Assembly: GCA_007130555.1 (NCBI GenBank)
Contig: SLSH01000229.1
Coordinates: forward strand, 1 to 14,807
DNA length: 14,807 bases
Direction of reading: 5' to 3'
DNA from: Bacteroidales bacterium
Lineage (GTDB): Bacteria > Bacteroidota > Bacteroidia > Bacteroidales > ML635J-15
The position numbers and the translations under genes are program-made. Shown here one piece after another: positions 1-6,716 of this stretch. Each line of letters begins with the position of its first letter. Position 1 is the stretch's first letter. Under the pieces are notes generated by a model, which saw nothing but the letters and a program-made list of their open reading frames with translations, was not told where the DNA came from and did no database searches.

Positions 1-89
1 ATGCCAAATAACTACACATTGATTAATCCTTGTTTATAGCATAAATTTAAGCAACAAATCATAACAAATATCAAAAAATAGCAACCGAA

Positions 90-110
90 TTTTTATTTAA
101 AGAATAAAAA
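90..110. repeat. AT-only inverted repeat upstream of the operon promoter
   Basis: Bases 90-97 (TTTTTATT) are the exact reverse complement of 103-110 (AATAAAAA), around a five-base loop. The stem is entirely A:T and so weak as RNA. With the T-run at 117-126 it could serve as a feeble terminator for an upstream gene outside the window, but it lacks the GC-rich stem of a normal intrinsic terminator. In sequence this AT-rich it may be chance. Confidence 0.3.
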
Positions 111-126
111 AATGCATTTTTTTTTT
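106..126. repeat. A-tract/T-tract palindrome just upstream of the promoter
   Basis: Seven A residues (106-112), TGCA (113-116) and ten T residues (117-126) form a perfect palindrome at 106-123. It ends about nine bases before the TTG element of the promoter at 135-164. A-tracts in this position can bend DNA or act like an UP element that contacts the alpha subunit of RNA polymerase. That role is inferred from other bacteria, not shown here. Confidence 0.4.
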
Positions 127-134
127 CACAAGTG

Positions 135-164
135 TTGTTAATAAAAAAAATTAATCTACCTTTG
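135..164 (+). promoter_or_regulatory. Bacteroidota-type promoter for the ribosomal-protein operon
   Basis: TTG at 135-137 and TACCTTTG at 157-164 are separated by 19 bases. They match the -33 (TTG/TTTG) and -7 (TAnnTTTG) elements recognised by the primary sigma factor of Bacteroidota. Transcription would start roughly at 168-172, leaving a leader of about 50 bases before the rpsL start codon. It is the only match in the 223 bases before the first gene, and it lies where a promoter for this locus is expected. Confidence 0.75.
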
Positions 165-223
165 CAGTCCGAAATTTTAATAAAAAGTATAAAATAGAAT
201 TTAAAAATTAAATATTTGACAAT

Positions 224-604
224 ATGCCAACGATACAACAATTAGTTAGAAAAGGTCGTGAGACAACAAAAAAGAAGAAAAAATCTCCTTCTCTGGGAGC
301 ATGTCCGCAGAGACGGGGAGTGTGCACAAGGGTATCTACGACTACACCTAAAAAACCAAACTCGGCTATGCGTAAAGTTGCCAGAGTAAAATTAACAAAT
401 GGCAAGGAAGTAAATGCTTATATTCCGGGAGAAGGACATAACTTACAAGAACACTCCATAGTTCTAGTACGTGGAGGTAGAGTAAAAGATTTACCGGGAG
501 TTAAGTATCACGTTGTAAGAGGGGCTCTGGATACTGCAGGTGTAGAAGGACGTACACAAAGGCGGTCTAAGTATGGAACAAAGAGACCAAAATCAAAAAA
601 ATAA
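224..604 (+). CDS. rpsL: 30S ribosomal protein S12
   Basis: S12 sits at the decoding centre of the small subunit, helps check codon-anticodon pairing and is the classic streptomycin-resistance target. The 126-residue protein is close to the E. coli length and needs no gaps over its first 90 residues. The signature TTPKKPNSAMRKV spans residues 39-51 and RVKDLPGVKYH spans 86-96. Lys43 and Lys88 are both present, so the common streptomycin-resistance changes are absent. Asp89, methylthiolated by RimO in some bacteria, is also present. The C-terminus is basic (RPKSKK). It is the first gene of the operon, about 50 bases after the predicted transcript start. No Shine-Dalgarno sequence precedes its ATG. 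Confidence 0.98.
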   Translation: MPTIQQLVRKGRETTKKKKKSPSLGACPQRRGVCTRVSTTTPKKPNSAMRKVARVKLTNGKEVNAYIPGEGHNLQEHSIVLVRGGRVKDLPGVKYHVVRGALDTAGVEGRTQRRSKYGTKRPKSKK

Positions 605-633
605 TTTTAAAAAATAAATAATTTGTTAGAATA

Positions 634-1110
634 ATGAGAAAGTCTAAACCAAAAAAAAGAAGAATATTACCAGATCCGGTCTATAACGACACTAGAGTTA
701 CAAGGTTTGTTAATGATATGATGTGGCAAGGGAAAAAATCAATATCTTTTAAAATTTTCTATGATGCACTTAAAATCGTTGAAAATAAAATGAAAGATTC
801 TGAAGATTCTCCGCTTGAAATTTGGAAAAAAGCACTAGAAAATATTACCCCTTCGGTTGAAGTTAAAAGCCGAAGAATAGGGGGAGCTACTTTTCAGGTG
901 CCAAGCGAAGTCAGACAAGACAGAAAAATATCCGTCAGTCATAAATGGCTGATTGGAGTTGCTCGTAAAAGAAGCGGTAAATCAATGGCAGAAAATCTTG
1001 CTTTTGAAATTATGGCAGCATATAATTCAGAAGGAAACGCTTTTAAGAAAAAAGAAGAAATGCATAGAATGGCAGAAGCAAATAAAGCTTTTTCACATTT
1101 TAAATTTTAA
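634..1110 (+). CDS. rpsG: 30S ribosomal protein S7
   Basis: S7 is a primary 16S rRNA-binding protein that nucleates assembly of the 30S head and lines the E site. The 158-residue product has the usual length. Its basic N-terminus (KPKKRRILPDP, residues 5-15) and beta-hairpin (EVKSRRIGGATFQVP, 76-90) are the rRNA-binding parts. The helical C-terminus contains HRMAEANKAF at 144-153, the family's typical near-terminal motif. The ATG follows rpsL by 29 bases, the largest gap inside the operon, and fusA follows after 8 bases. In E. coli S7 represses the str operon by binding the rpsL-rpsG gap. This gap is short, AT-only in character and shows no comparable structure by eye. Confidence 0.98.
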   Translation: MRKSKPKKRRILPDPVYNDTRVTRFVNDMMWQGKKSISFKIFYDALKIVENKMKDSEDSPLEIWKKALENITPSVEVKSRRIGGATFQVPSEVRQDRKISVSHKWLIGVARKRSGKSMAENLAFEIMAAYNSEGNAFKKKEEMHRMAEANKAFSHFKF

Positions 1111-1118
1111 ATGAATTT

Positions 1119-3215
1119 ATGAATAATAATCTTATAAATACTCGTAATATTGGCATTATGGCTCATATAGATGCAGGTAAAACGACTACTACCGAACGCA
1201 TACTATATTATACGGGTATTAATTATAAGATTGGAGAAGTACACGACGGAAATGCAACTATGGACTGGATGGAGCAGGAACAGGAAAGAGGAATTACAAT
1301 TACTGCCGCTGCTACAACTACATTTTGGAATTATAATAATGAAAAATATAAAATAAATATTATTGACACTCCGGGACATGTCGATTTTACCGTTGAAGTA
1401 GAACGTTCTCTCAGAGTGCTGGACGGCGCAATAGCAGTATTTTGTGCTGTCGGCGGAGTGGAACCTCAAAGCGAAACCGTTTGGAGACAAGCTGAAAGAT
1501 ACGAAGTCCCAAGAATTGCTTTTGTAAACAAAATGGACAGAACAGGAAGCGACTTTTTTAATGTCGTTAATCAAATTTCAAAAAAACTTAACGCAAAACC
1601 TCTTATTATGCAAATCCCCGTAGGAGAAGAAGAAAATTTTTGCGGAGTTATTGATTTAATTGAAGAAAAAGCTCTCTTATGGGATATACAAGACGACTCT
1701 CTCGGGGTAAATTATAAAACTACAGATATTCCGGAAGAATATAACGAACAGGTATTTGAATATCGCGAAAAACTGATAGAAACCGTTATTGAAGAAGATG
1801 ACGGAATGTTACAAAGATTTTTTGACGACAGAACTCAAATTTCGGTGCAAGAATTTAAGAAACTCCTTAAACAGGCAGTATTAAAAAGAAAATTTGTCCC
1901 CGTTTTTTGTGGCGCCTCGTTTAAAAACAAAGGAATACAACCTCTTCTCGATGCAATTTGTGAATATCTGCCTTCTCCTCTTGAAGTTAAAGCAATAAAA
2001 GGGATAAACCCAAAAACAGAAGAGGAAATATACAGAAGTTCCGAAAATGATAAAGATCTTACGGCTTTATGTTTTAAAATAGTGTCAAGTTCTTTCGGGA
2101 AACTCGCGTATTTAAGACTATATAGTGGAGCAATGAAACCAGGACAAATGATATTTAATGTCCGAACCGGCAAAAAAGAACGCCTGACAAGAATTTTTCA
2201 AATGCATTCAAATAAACAAAATCAGATAGAATCAATTGATGCAGGAGATATTTGTGCGGTTGTAGGATTAAAGGATATTGTTACGGGAGATACAATATGT
2301 GATGAAAAAAAACAAATCGCCCTGGAGTCAATACAATTTCCCGAACCCGTTATATCTGTTGCCGTAGAACCGGAATTGCAAGCAGATATTGAGAAACTTA
2401 ATATGGCATTATCAAAATTATCCGAAGAAGACCCTACCTTTACAATCAGATATAATGACGCAACAAACCAAACTTTGATAAACGGAATGGGAGAATTACA
2501 TTTAGAAGTTCTTACCGAAAGACTTATCAGAGAATACGGATTAAAAATTAATCAGGGAAATCCGCAGGTTAATTATAAAGAAGAATTAACGGGGGAAATT
2601 AAACATACTGAAATACTAAAAAAACAAACCGGCGGTAAAGGACTTTTTGCTCAAATATCAGTCTCAATAAGTTCGGGTACAAAAAGTAACGAACTTGAAT
2701 TTATTAATAAAACTGTCGGAGGAAAAATTCCGAGAGAATTTATCCCTGAAATAGAAAAAGGATTTAAAGAAGTAATGTTTAGCGGACCATTAGCTGGTTA
2801 TCCTTTACAAAGTCTAAAAATAGAACTTATAGACGGGGCTTCTCATAGTGTTGACAGTAATGAAATTGCTTTTCAAATTGTTGCAAAACAAGCATTTAAA
2901 GAGGCAACAAAAAAAATGACAGTTAATTTACTGGAACCTATTATGAAATTGGCTATTGTTACTCCCGAAGAGTATGTGGGAGATATTACTGCAGATTTAA
3001 ACAGAAGAAGAGCTACAATAGAGTCTATGGATTCTAATATTACTTCTAAAATTGTAAATGCCAAAGTACCTTTATCAGAACAATTCGGGTATGTTACTGC
3101 ACTAAGAACTCTTAGTTCAGGCAGAGCCGTTCATACTATGGAATTTTCTCATTATGAAAAAGTGCCTGATGAAATACAAAATAATTTATTGGAGAATAAA
3201 AAATTTGTTTTTTAA
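1119..3215 (+). CDS. fusA: Elongation factor G (translocase GTPase)
   Basis: EF-G drives movement of tRNAs and mRNA through the ribosome and, with the recycling factor, splits ribosomes after termination. The 698-residue protein shows all GTPase motifs: the P-loop AHIDAGKTT (15-23), switch I RGIT (57-60), DTPGH (83-87, catalytic His87), NKMD (137-140) and a G5-like CGASFKN (264-270). Domain III has GMGELHLEVL (456-465). Domain IV has GGKG (505-508) and the tip loop GASHSVDS (573-580). Domain V ends with SGRAVHTMEFSHYEKVP. The domain II segment around residues 319-337 reads SSSFGKL where the family usually has DPFVGKL or DPYVGRL, one residue shorter. Other motifs (LRLYSG, GDITADLN) also drift from the norm. 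Catalysis looks intact. It is followed by rpsJ after 12 bases, without tuf. Confidence 0.96.
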   Translation: MNNNLINTRNIGIMAHIDAGKTTTTERILYYTGINYKIGEVHDGNATMDWMEQEQERGITITAAATTTFWNYNNEKYKINIIDTPGHVDFTVEVERSLRVLDGAIAVFCAVGGVEPQSETVWRQAERYEVPRIAFVNKMDRTGSDFFNVVNQISKKLNAKPLIMQIPVGEEENFCGVIDLIEEKALLWDIQDDSLGVNYKTTDIPEEYNEQVFEYREKLIETVIEEDDGMLQRFFDDRTQISVQEFKKLLKQAVLKRKFVPVFCGASFKNKGIQPLLDAICEYLPSPLEVKAIKGINPKTEEEIYRSSENDKDLTALCFKIVSSSFGKLAYLRLYSGAMKPGQMIFNVRTGKKERLTRIFQMHSNKQNQIESIDAGDICAVVGLKDIVTGDTICDEKKQIALESIQFPEPVISVAVEPELQADIEKLNMALSKLSEEDPTFTIRYNDATNQTLINGMGELHLEVLTERLIREYGLKINQGNPQVNYKEELTGEIKHTEILKKQTGGKGLFAQISVSISSGTKSNELEFINKTVGGKIPREFIPEIEKGFKEVMFSGPLAGYPLQSLKIELIDGASHSVDSNEIAFQIVAKQAFKEATKKMTVNLLEPIMKLAIVTPEEYVGDITADLNRRRATIESMDSNITSKIVNAKVPLSEQFGYVTALRTLSSGRAVHTMEFSHYEKVPDEIQNNLLENKKFVF

Positions 3216-3227
3216 AAAATGTAATAT

Positions 3228-3545
3228 ATGAGTCAAAGAATTAGAATAAAATTAAAATCTTACGATTATAACCTGGTTGATAATTCAGCCGAAAAAATCG
3301 TAAAAACAGTAAAAACAACAGGAGCAGTTGTAAACGGACCAATACCATTGCCAACACATAAAAGGATATTTACGGTCAACCGTTCAACCTTTGTGAATAA
3401 AAAGTCAAGAGAACAATTTGAATTGTCTTCACATAAAAGAGTTCTTGATATTTATGGTACCAGCACAACAACTCCTAAAACCATTGATGCACTAATGAAA
3501 TTAGAATTGCCCAGTGGTGTAGAGGTAGAAATTAAAGCTAGTTAA
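3228..3545 (+). CDS. rpsJ: 30S ribosomal protein S10 (NusE)
   Basis: S10 belongs to the 30S head. As NusE it also pairs with NusB in antitermination and binds the NusG C-terminal domain, linking ribosomes to RNA polymerase. The 105-residue length is typical. The sequence opens with the conserved MSQRIRIKLKSYD and has the long extended loop with GPIPLPTHK (37-45), then KKSREQFE (58-65). These features define the family. It begins the S10 block but is joined directly to fusA by 12 bases, with no sign of its own promoter. In E. coli this gene starts a separate operon. Confidence 0.98.
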   Translation: MSQRIRIKLKSYDYNLVDNSAEKIVKTVKTTGAVVNGPIPLPTHKRIFTVNRSTFVNKKSREQFELSSHKRVLDIYGTSTTTPKTIDALMKLELPSGVEVEIKAS

Positions 3546-3565
3546 TAATATAAATTAATTTAAAA

Positions 3566-4207
3566 ATGCAAGGGATTATTGGTAAAAAAATTGGTATGAC
3601 TTCTATGTTCAGTGTTGAGGGAAAAAATATTCCATGCACTGTTATCGAAGCAGGTCCTTGTATTGTTACCCACATTAAAACAAAAGAAAAAGACGGGTAT
3701 GATGCAGTACAACTTGCTTTTGATGAAAAAAAAGAAAAGCATACAACAAAGGCGATGAAAGGACATTTTCAAAAAGCCAAAACAACACCGAAAAAAACAC
3801 TTGTTGAGTTTAAAGATTTCGGGACAATAAAAAAAGACGATAAAGACCAAGAAGTTAACCTTGGAGATAAAATTACCGTTGATATTTTTATTGAGGACGA
3901 ATGGTGTGATGTTACCGGAATTTCAAAAGGAAAGGGCTTTCAGGGAGTTGTTAAAAGACATGGATTCTCAGGGGTAGGAGACCAAACTCACGGACAACAC
4001 AACAGAGTAAGAGCTCCCGGATCTATAGGTGCATCTTCAGACCCGTCAAGAGTGTTTAAAGGGATGCGTATGGGAGGACGCACCGGAAATCAAAGAGTAT
4101 GTATTGAAACATTAAGAGTATTAAAGAAAATTCCCGAAAGTAATCTTTTGATTATAAAAGGTTCTGTGCCGGGAGCGAAAGGTTCATATTTAATTATTGA
4201 AAGATAA
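3566..4207 (+). CDS. rplC: 50S ribosomal protein L3
   Basis: L3 is an early 23S rRNA-binding protein whose long loop reaches the peptidyl transferase centre. It has 213 residues, the usual size. Landmarks are the N-terminal GIIGKKIGMTSMF (3-15), KGKGFQGVVKRHGFSG (121-136), the loop with THGQHNRVRAPGSIGA (141-156) and FKGMRMGGRTGNQRV (164-178). Residue 172 is Arg, where E. coli has the glutamine that PrmB methylates (GQMGNERV), so that modification would be impossible here. Arg may be common in parts of the phylum. The gene lies 20 bases after rpsJ and 5 before rplD. Confidence 0.98.
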   Translation: MQGIIGKKIGMTSMFSVEGKNIPCTVIEAGPCIVTHIKTKEKDGYDAVQLAFDEKKEKHTTKAMKGHFQKAKTTPKKTLVEFKDFGTIKKDDKDQEVNLGDKITVDIFIEDEWCDVTGISKGKGFQGVVKRHGFSGVGDQTHGQHNRVRAPGSIGASSDPSRVFKGMRMGGRTGNQRVCIETLRVLKKIPESNLLIIKGSVPGAKGSYLIIER

Positions 4208-4212
4208 AGATA

Positions 4213-4839
4213 ATGAAAGCAAATGTTTATAGTAAATCAGGGAAAAAAACCGAGAAACAGGTAGAGCTACAAGATGATATTTTTTGTATTCAGCCAAATG
4301 ATCATGAAATATATCTTGATTGTAAGCAATATCTTGCAAATAACAGACAAGGGTCCCATAAAACCAAAGGTCGTAGTGAAGTTAAAGGAAGTACCAGAAA
4401 AATTAAAAAACAAAAAGGCACAGGTACTGCACGGGCAGGAGATATAAAAAATCCAATATTCAGAGGAGGAGGACGGACTTTTGGACCACAACCAAGAAAT
4501 TATGGGTTTAAATTAAACAAAAAAATAAAAAAATTAGCTCGGAAATCAGCATTGTCCTATAAATCCCAAAATGATGGAATTTGTATAGTGGATAATCTCA
4601 ATTTTGAAGGAGTGAAAACAAAAAATGTTATAGATTTTTTAAATAATTTAAAATTAATTGATAAAAAATCGCTTCTAATTGTTGCAAATCAAAATAAATC
4701 ATTATATTTGTCATCCCGAAATTTAAAACAGACGGAGGTTGTAATCGCCAGAGAGCTAAATGCTTACGGCATAATGAGGGCTTCTGTTTTAATTATCGAA
4801 GAAGATGCAATTGATGTTTTTAAAGAATGTTTAGATTAA
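4213..4839 (+). CDS. rplD: 50S ribosomal protein L4
   Basis: L4 is an early assembly protein whose extended loop lines the narrow part of the peptide exit tunnel, next to L22. The 208-residue protein has the expected globular domain plus the basic loop at about residues 45-105: RQGSHKTKGRSEV (45-57), QKGTGTARAGD (67-77) and FRGGGRTFGPQPRNY (83-97). The loop is complete, with no deletion of the kind linked to macrolide resistance. In E. coli L4 represses its own operon through the S10 leader. No comparable leader exists here, because rpsJ is only 12 bases from fusA. The C-terminal half has few conserved residues, as in other L4 proteins. Confidence 0.97.
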   Translation: MKANVYSKSGKKTEKQVELQDDIFCIQPNDHEIYLDCKQYLANNRQGSHKTKGRSEVKGSTRKIKKQKGTGTARAGDIKNPIFRGGGRTFGPQPRNYGFKLNKKIKKLARKSALSYKSQNDGICIVDNLNFEGVKTKNVIDFLNNLKLIDKKSLLIVANQNKSLYLSSRNLKQTEVVIARELNAYGIMRASVLIIEEDAIDVFKECLD

Positions 4840-4851
4840 ATTTTATAAAAA

Positions 4852-5142
4852 ATGGATGTTTTATTTAAACCGATAGTAACAGAAAAATTAACAGGACAAG
4901 CCGAAACTTTGAACCGTTACGGATTTATTGTTGATAAAAGAGCAAATAAACAGCAAATTAAAAATGCGATTGAAGTTTTATATGATGTAAAAATTGAATC
5001 CATAAATACGATGATATATGGCGGTAAAACAAAACAACGTTTTACAAAATCCGGAATACAAAAAGGAAAAACTGCTTCATATAAAAAAGCTGTTGTAACG
5101 CTTAAAAAGGGAGAAGTAATTGATTTTTATAGCAATGTATAA
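4852..5142 (+). CDS. rplW: 50S ribosomal protein L23
   Basis: L23 sits at the tunnel exit and is the main docking site for trigger factor and the signal recognition particle. The 96 residues match the bacterial family length. The N-terminal FKPIVTEKLTGQAE (5-18), with the invariant TEK, and NRYGFIVDKRANKQQIKNAIE (21-41) form the characteristic fold. The basic loop GGKTKQRFTKSGIQKG binds 23S rRNA. The acidic Glu of the FIVD-K-A-NK region used for trigger-factor docking in E. coli is not obvious, and I could not align it with certainty. Twelve bases separate it from rplD. Confidence 0.97.
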   Translation: MDVLFKPIVTEKLTGQAETLNRYGFIVDKRANKQQIKNAIEVLYDVKIESINTMIYGGKTKQRFTKSGIQKGKTASYKKAVVTLKKGEVIDFYSNV

Positions 5143-5157
5143 TAAGATAATAAAAAA

Positions 5158-5982
5158 ATGGCTGTTAGAAAATTAAAACCGACAACACCAAGTCAAAGAT
5201 TTAGAGTACAAAGTACTTTTGAAGATGTTACCGGTAGTAAGCCCGAAAAATCTTTATTGGCTCCTATGAAAAAATCGGGAGGGAGAAATAACCAGGGCAG
5301 AATGACAATGAGATATATTGGCGGAGGACATAAAAAACGTTATAGATTGATTGATTTTAAAAGAGATAAAGATGGAATTAAAGCTAAGGTTAAATCTATT
5401 GAGTATGACCCGAATAGAAGCTCTCGAATTGCTTTGGTTTTTTATGAAGACGGCGAAAAAAGATATATTATTGCCCCTAATGGATTAAATGTTGGACAAG
5501 AAATAATCTCAGGTAAAGACATTGCTCCCGAAGTAGGAAATACTTTATTTTTATCAAATATTCCGCTTGGTACAGTAATTCATAATATTGAACTGCGTCC
5601 GGGACAGGGAGGTATGATGGCAAGAAGTGCAGGATCTTATGCTCAATTAGTATCAAGAGAAGGAAAATATGGAATTGTAAAATTACCTTCAGGCGAAATC
5701 AGGAAAGTATTAATAACTTGTAAAGCAACAATCGGAAGTGTGTCAAATGCAGACCATTCTCTAGAAAGACTTGGAAAAGCAGGTAGAAACAGATGGCTTG
5801 GCAGAAGACCTAGAACTCGTCCATGTCAGATGAATCCTGTTGATCATCCAATGGGAGGAGGTGAAGGTAAATCATCAGGAGGACACCCAAGATCTCGTAA
5901 AGGAATATTGGCGAAAGGATTTAAAACCAGAAAAAAGAAAAAAGATACTAATAAATATATTGTAGAAAAAATAAAAAAATAA
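5158..5982 (+). CDS. rplB: 50S ribosomal protein L2
   Basis: L2 bridges the two subunits and supports the peptidyl transferase centre. It is among the most conserved ribosomal proteins. The 274-residue length is standard. Conserved stretches include KKSGGRNNQGRMTMRYIGGG (38-57), IEYDPNRSSRIALV (81-94), GGMMARSAGSYAQL (151-164) and MNPVDHPMGGGEG (225-237), with His230 equivalent to E. coli His229. The basic tail KGFKTRKKKKDTNKYIVE is like that of other Bacteroidota. Residues 222-224 read Pro-Cys-Gln just before MNPVDH, where most bacteria have Gly-(Val/Thr)-(Ala/Val). Proline may occur in related lineages. The gene is 15 bases after rplW. Confidence 0.98.
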   Translation: MAVRKLKPTTPSQRFRVQSTFEDVTGSKPEKSLLAPMKKSGGRNNQGRMTMRYIGGGHKKRYRLIDFKRDKDGIKAKVKSIEYDPNRSSRIALVFYEDGEKRYIIAPNGLNVGQEIISGKDIAPEVGNTLFLSNIPLGTVIHNIELRPGQGGMMARSAGSYAQLVSREGKYGIVKLPSGEIRKVLITCKATIGSVSNADHSLERLGKAGRNRWLGRRPRTRPCQMNPVDHPMGGGEGKSSGGHPRSRKGILAKGFKTRKKKKDTNKYIVEKIKK

Positions 5983-6004
5983 AAATTAGCAGATAAACAA
6001 AATT

Positions 6005-6274
6005 ATGAGCAGATCACTAAAAAAAGGACCATTTATTGACTTTAAACTTGAAAAGAAAGTCAATACCATGACTGAAAGCGGTAAGAAAACGGCGATTAAA
6101 ACTTGGGCAAGAGCTTCTGTAATTCCGCCAGAATTTGTCGGACATACAATAGCTGTTCATAACGGAAATAAATTTATACCAATATATATTACCGAAAATA
6201 TGGTGGGACATAAACTTGGAGAATTTGCCCCAACCAGAAACTTTAGAGGACATGGCGGTAAAAAAGATAAATAA
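6005..6274 (+). CDS. rpsS: 30S ribosomal protein S19
   Basis: S19 forms part of the 30S head with S13 and contacts the A-site tRNA region. It has 89 residues, slightly under the 92 of E. coli. The N-terminus SRSLKKGPFID (2-12) is diagnostic. PPEFVGHTIAVHNGNKFIPI (41-60) and MVGHKLGEFAPTRNFRGHGG (66-85) are the central and C-terminal signatures. The short lysine-rich end (KKDK) is ordinary. The gene follows rplB by 22 bases and precedes rplV by 15, the standard order. Confidence 0.98.
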   Translation: MSRSLKKGPFIDFKLEKKVNTMTESGKKTAIKTWARASVIPPEFVGHTIAVHNGNKFIPIYITENMVGHKLGEFAPTRNFRGHGGKKDK

Positions 6275-6289
6275 AGTTAAAAAATTATT

Positions 6290-6712
6290 ATGGGAGCACG
6301 AAAAAGAAATAGAGCAAATAGCATAAAAGAAGAAAAACAAAAAAAATGTTTTGCAACTCTTCGAAACTGTCCTTCATCTCCTAGGAAAATGAGACTGGTG
6401 GCAGATCAAATAAGAGGAGAATCTGTTGATAAAGCAATGGATGTTTTAAAATATTCTCCTAAAGCAGCTTCTGAGGACTTGCAAAAGTTACTACTCTCTG
6501 CCGTAGCAAACTGGCAAGCTAAAAACGAGGGGAAAAGAATGGAAGACGCAGAATTATATGTAAAAGAAATTTATGTTGATTCTGCAAGAGTTTTAAAAAG
6601 AATCAGACCTGCTCCTCAAGGAAGAGCTCACAGGATTAGAAAAAGGTCTAATCATGTTACAATTGTAGTTGACAGTAAATTAGAAAAAATTTTAGAAAAC
6701 GAAAATGAATAA
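6290..6712 (+). CDS. rplV: 50S ribosomal protein L22
   Basis: L22 contacts all domains of 23S rRNA, and its beta-hairpin lines the exit tunnel opposite L4. The 140-residue product is longer than the 110 of E. coli. It has a basic N-terminal extension (about residues 1-20) and a short acidic tail (LEKILENENE), both seen in Bacteroidota. The core carries CPSSPRKMRLVADQIRG (27-43). The hairpin DSARVLKRIRPAPQGRAHRI (97-116) has no deletion at the macrolide-resistance site. Codons for Lys-Gln-Lys-Lys near residue 17 create an A8 run at 6339-6346. rpsC follows after only 4 bases. Confidence 0.97.
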   Translation: MGARKRNRANSIKEEKQKKCFATLRNCPSSPRKMRLVADQIRGESVDKAMDVLKYSPKAASEDLQKLLLSAVANWQAKNEGKRMEDAELYVKEIYVDSARVLKRIRPAPQGRAHRIRKRSNHVTIVVDSKLEKILENENE

Positions 6713-6716
6713 ATAA

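Noticed and set aside
1..89. Possible end of an upstream gene or a small RNA before the promoter
   Set aside because: The ATG at position 1 closes after 12 codons, no longer frame shows a recognisable protein, and no stable RNA fold is apparent. I see nothing supportable here.
208..405. Antisense open frame of 65 codons opposite rpsL
   Set aside because: It results from the AAA-rich lysine codons of rpsL being read as poly-Phe on the other strand. It matches no known protein.
1203..1574. Antisense open frame of 123 codons opposite fusA, and a similar one of 112 codons at 1835-2173
   Set aside because: Both are low-complexity translations antisense to strongly conserved fusA codons, with no recognisable domain and no leader or promoter. 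They are shadows of the real gene.
4682..4710. Possible internal promoter inside rplD (TTG, 18 bases, TATATTTG)
   Set aside because: TAnnTTTG is expected several times by chance in 14.8 kb of this composition. This one lies within conserved coding sequence and no gene start follows nearby.
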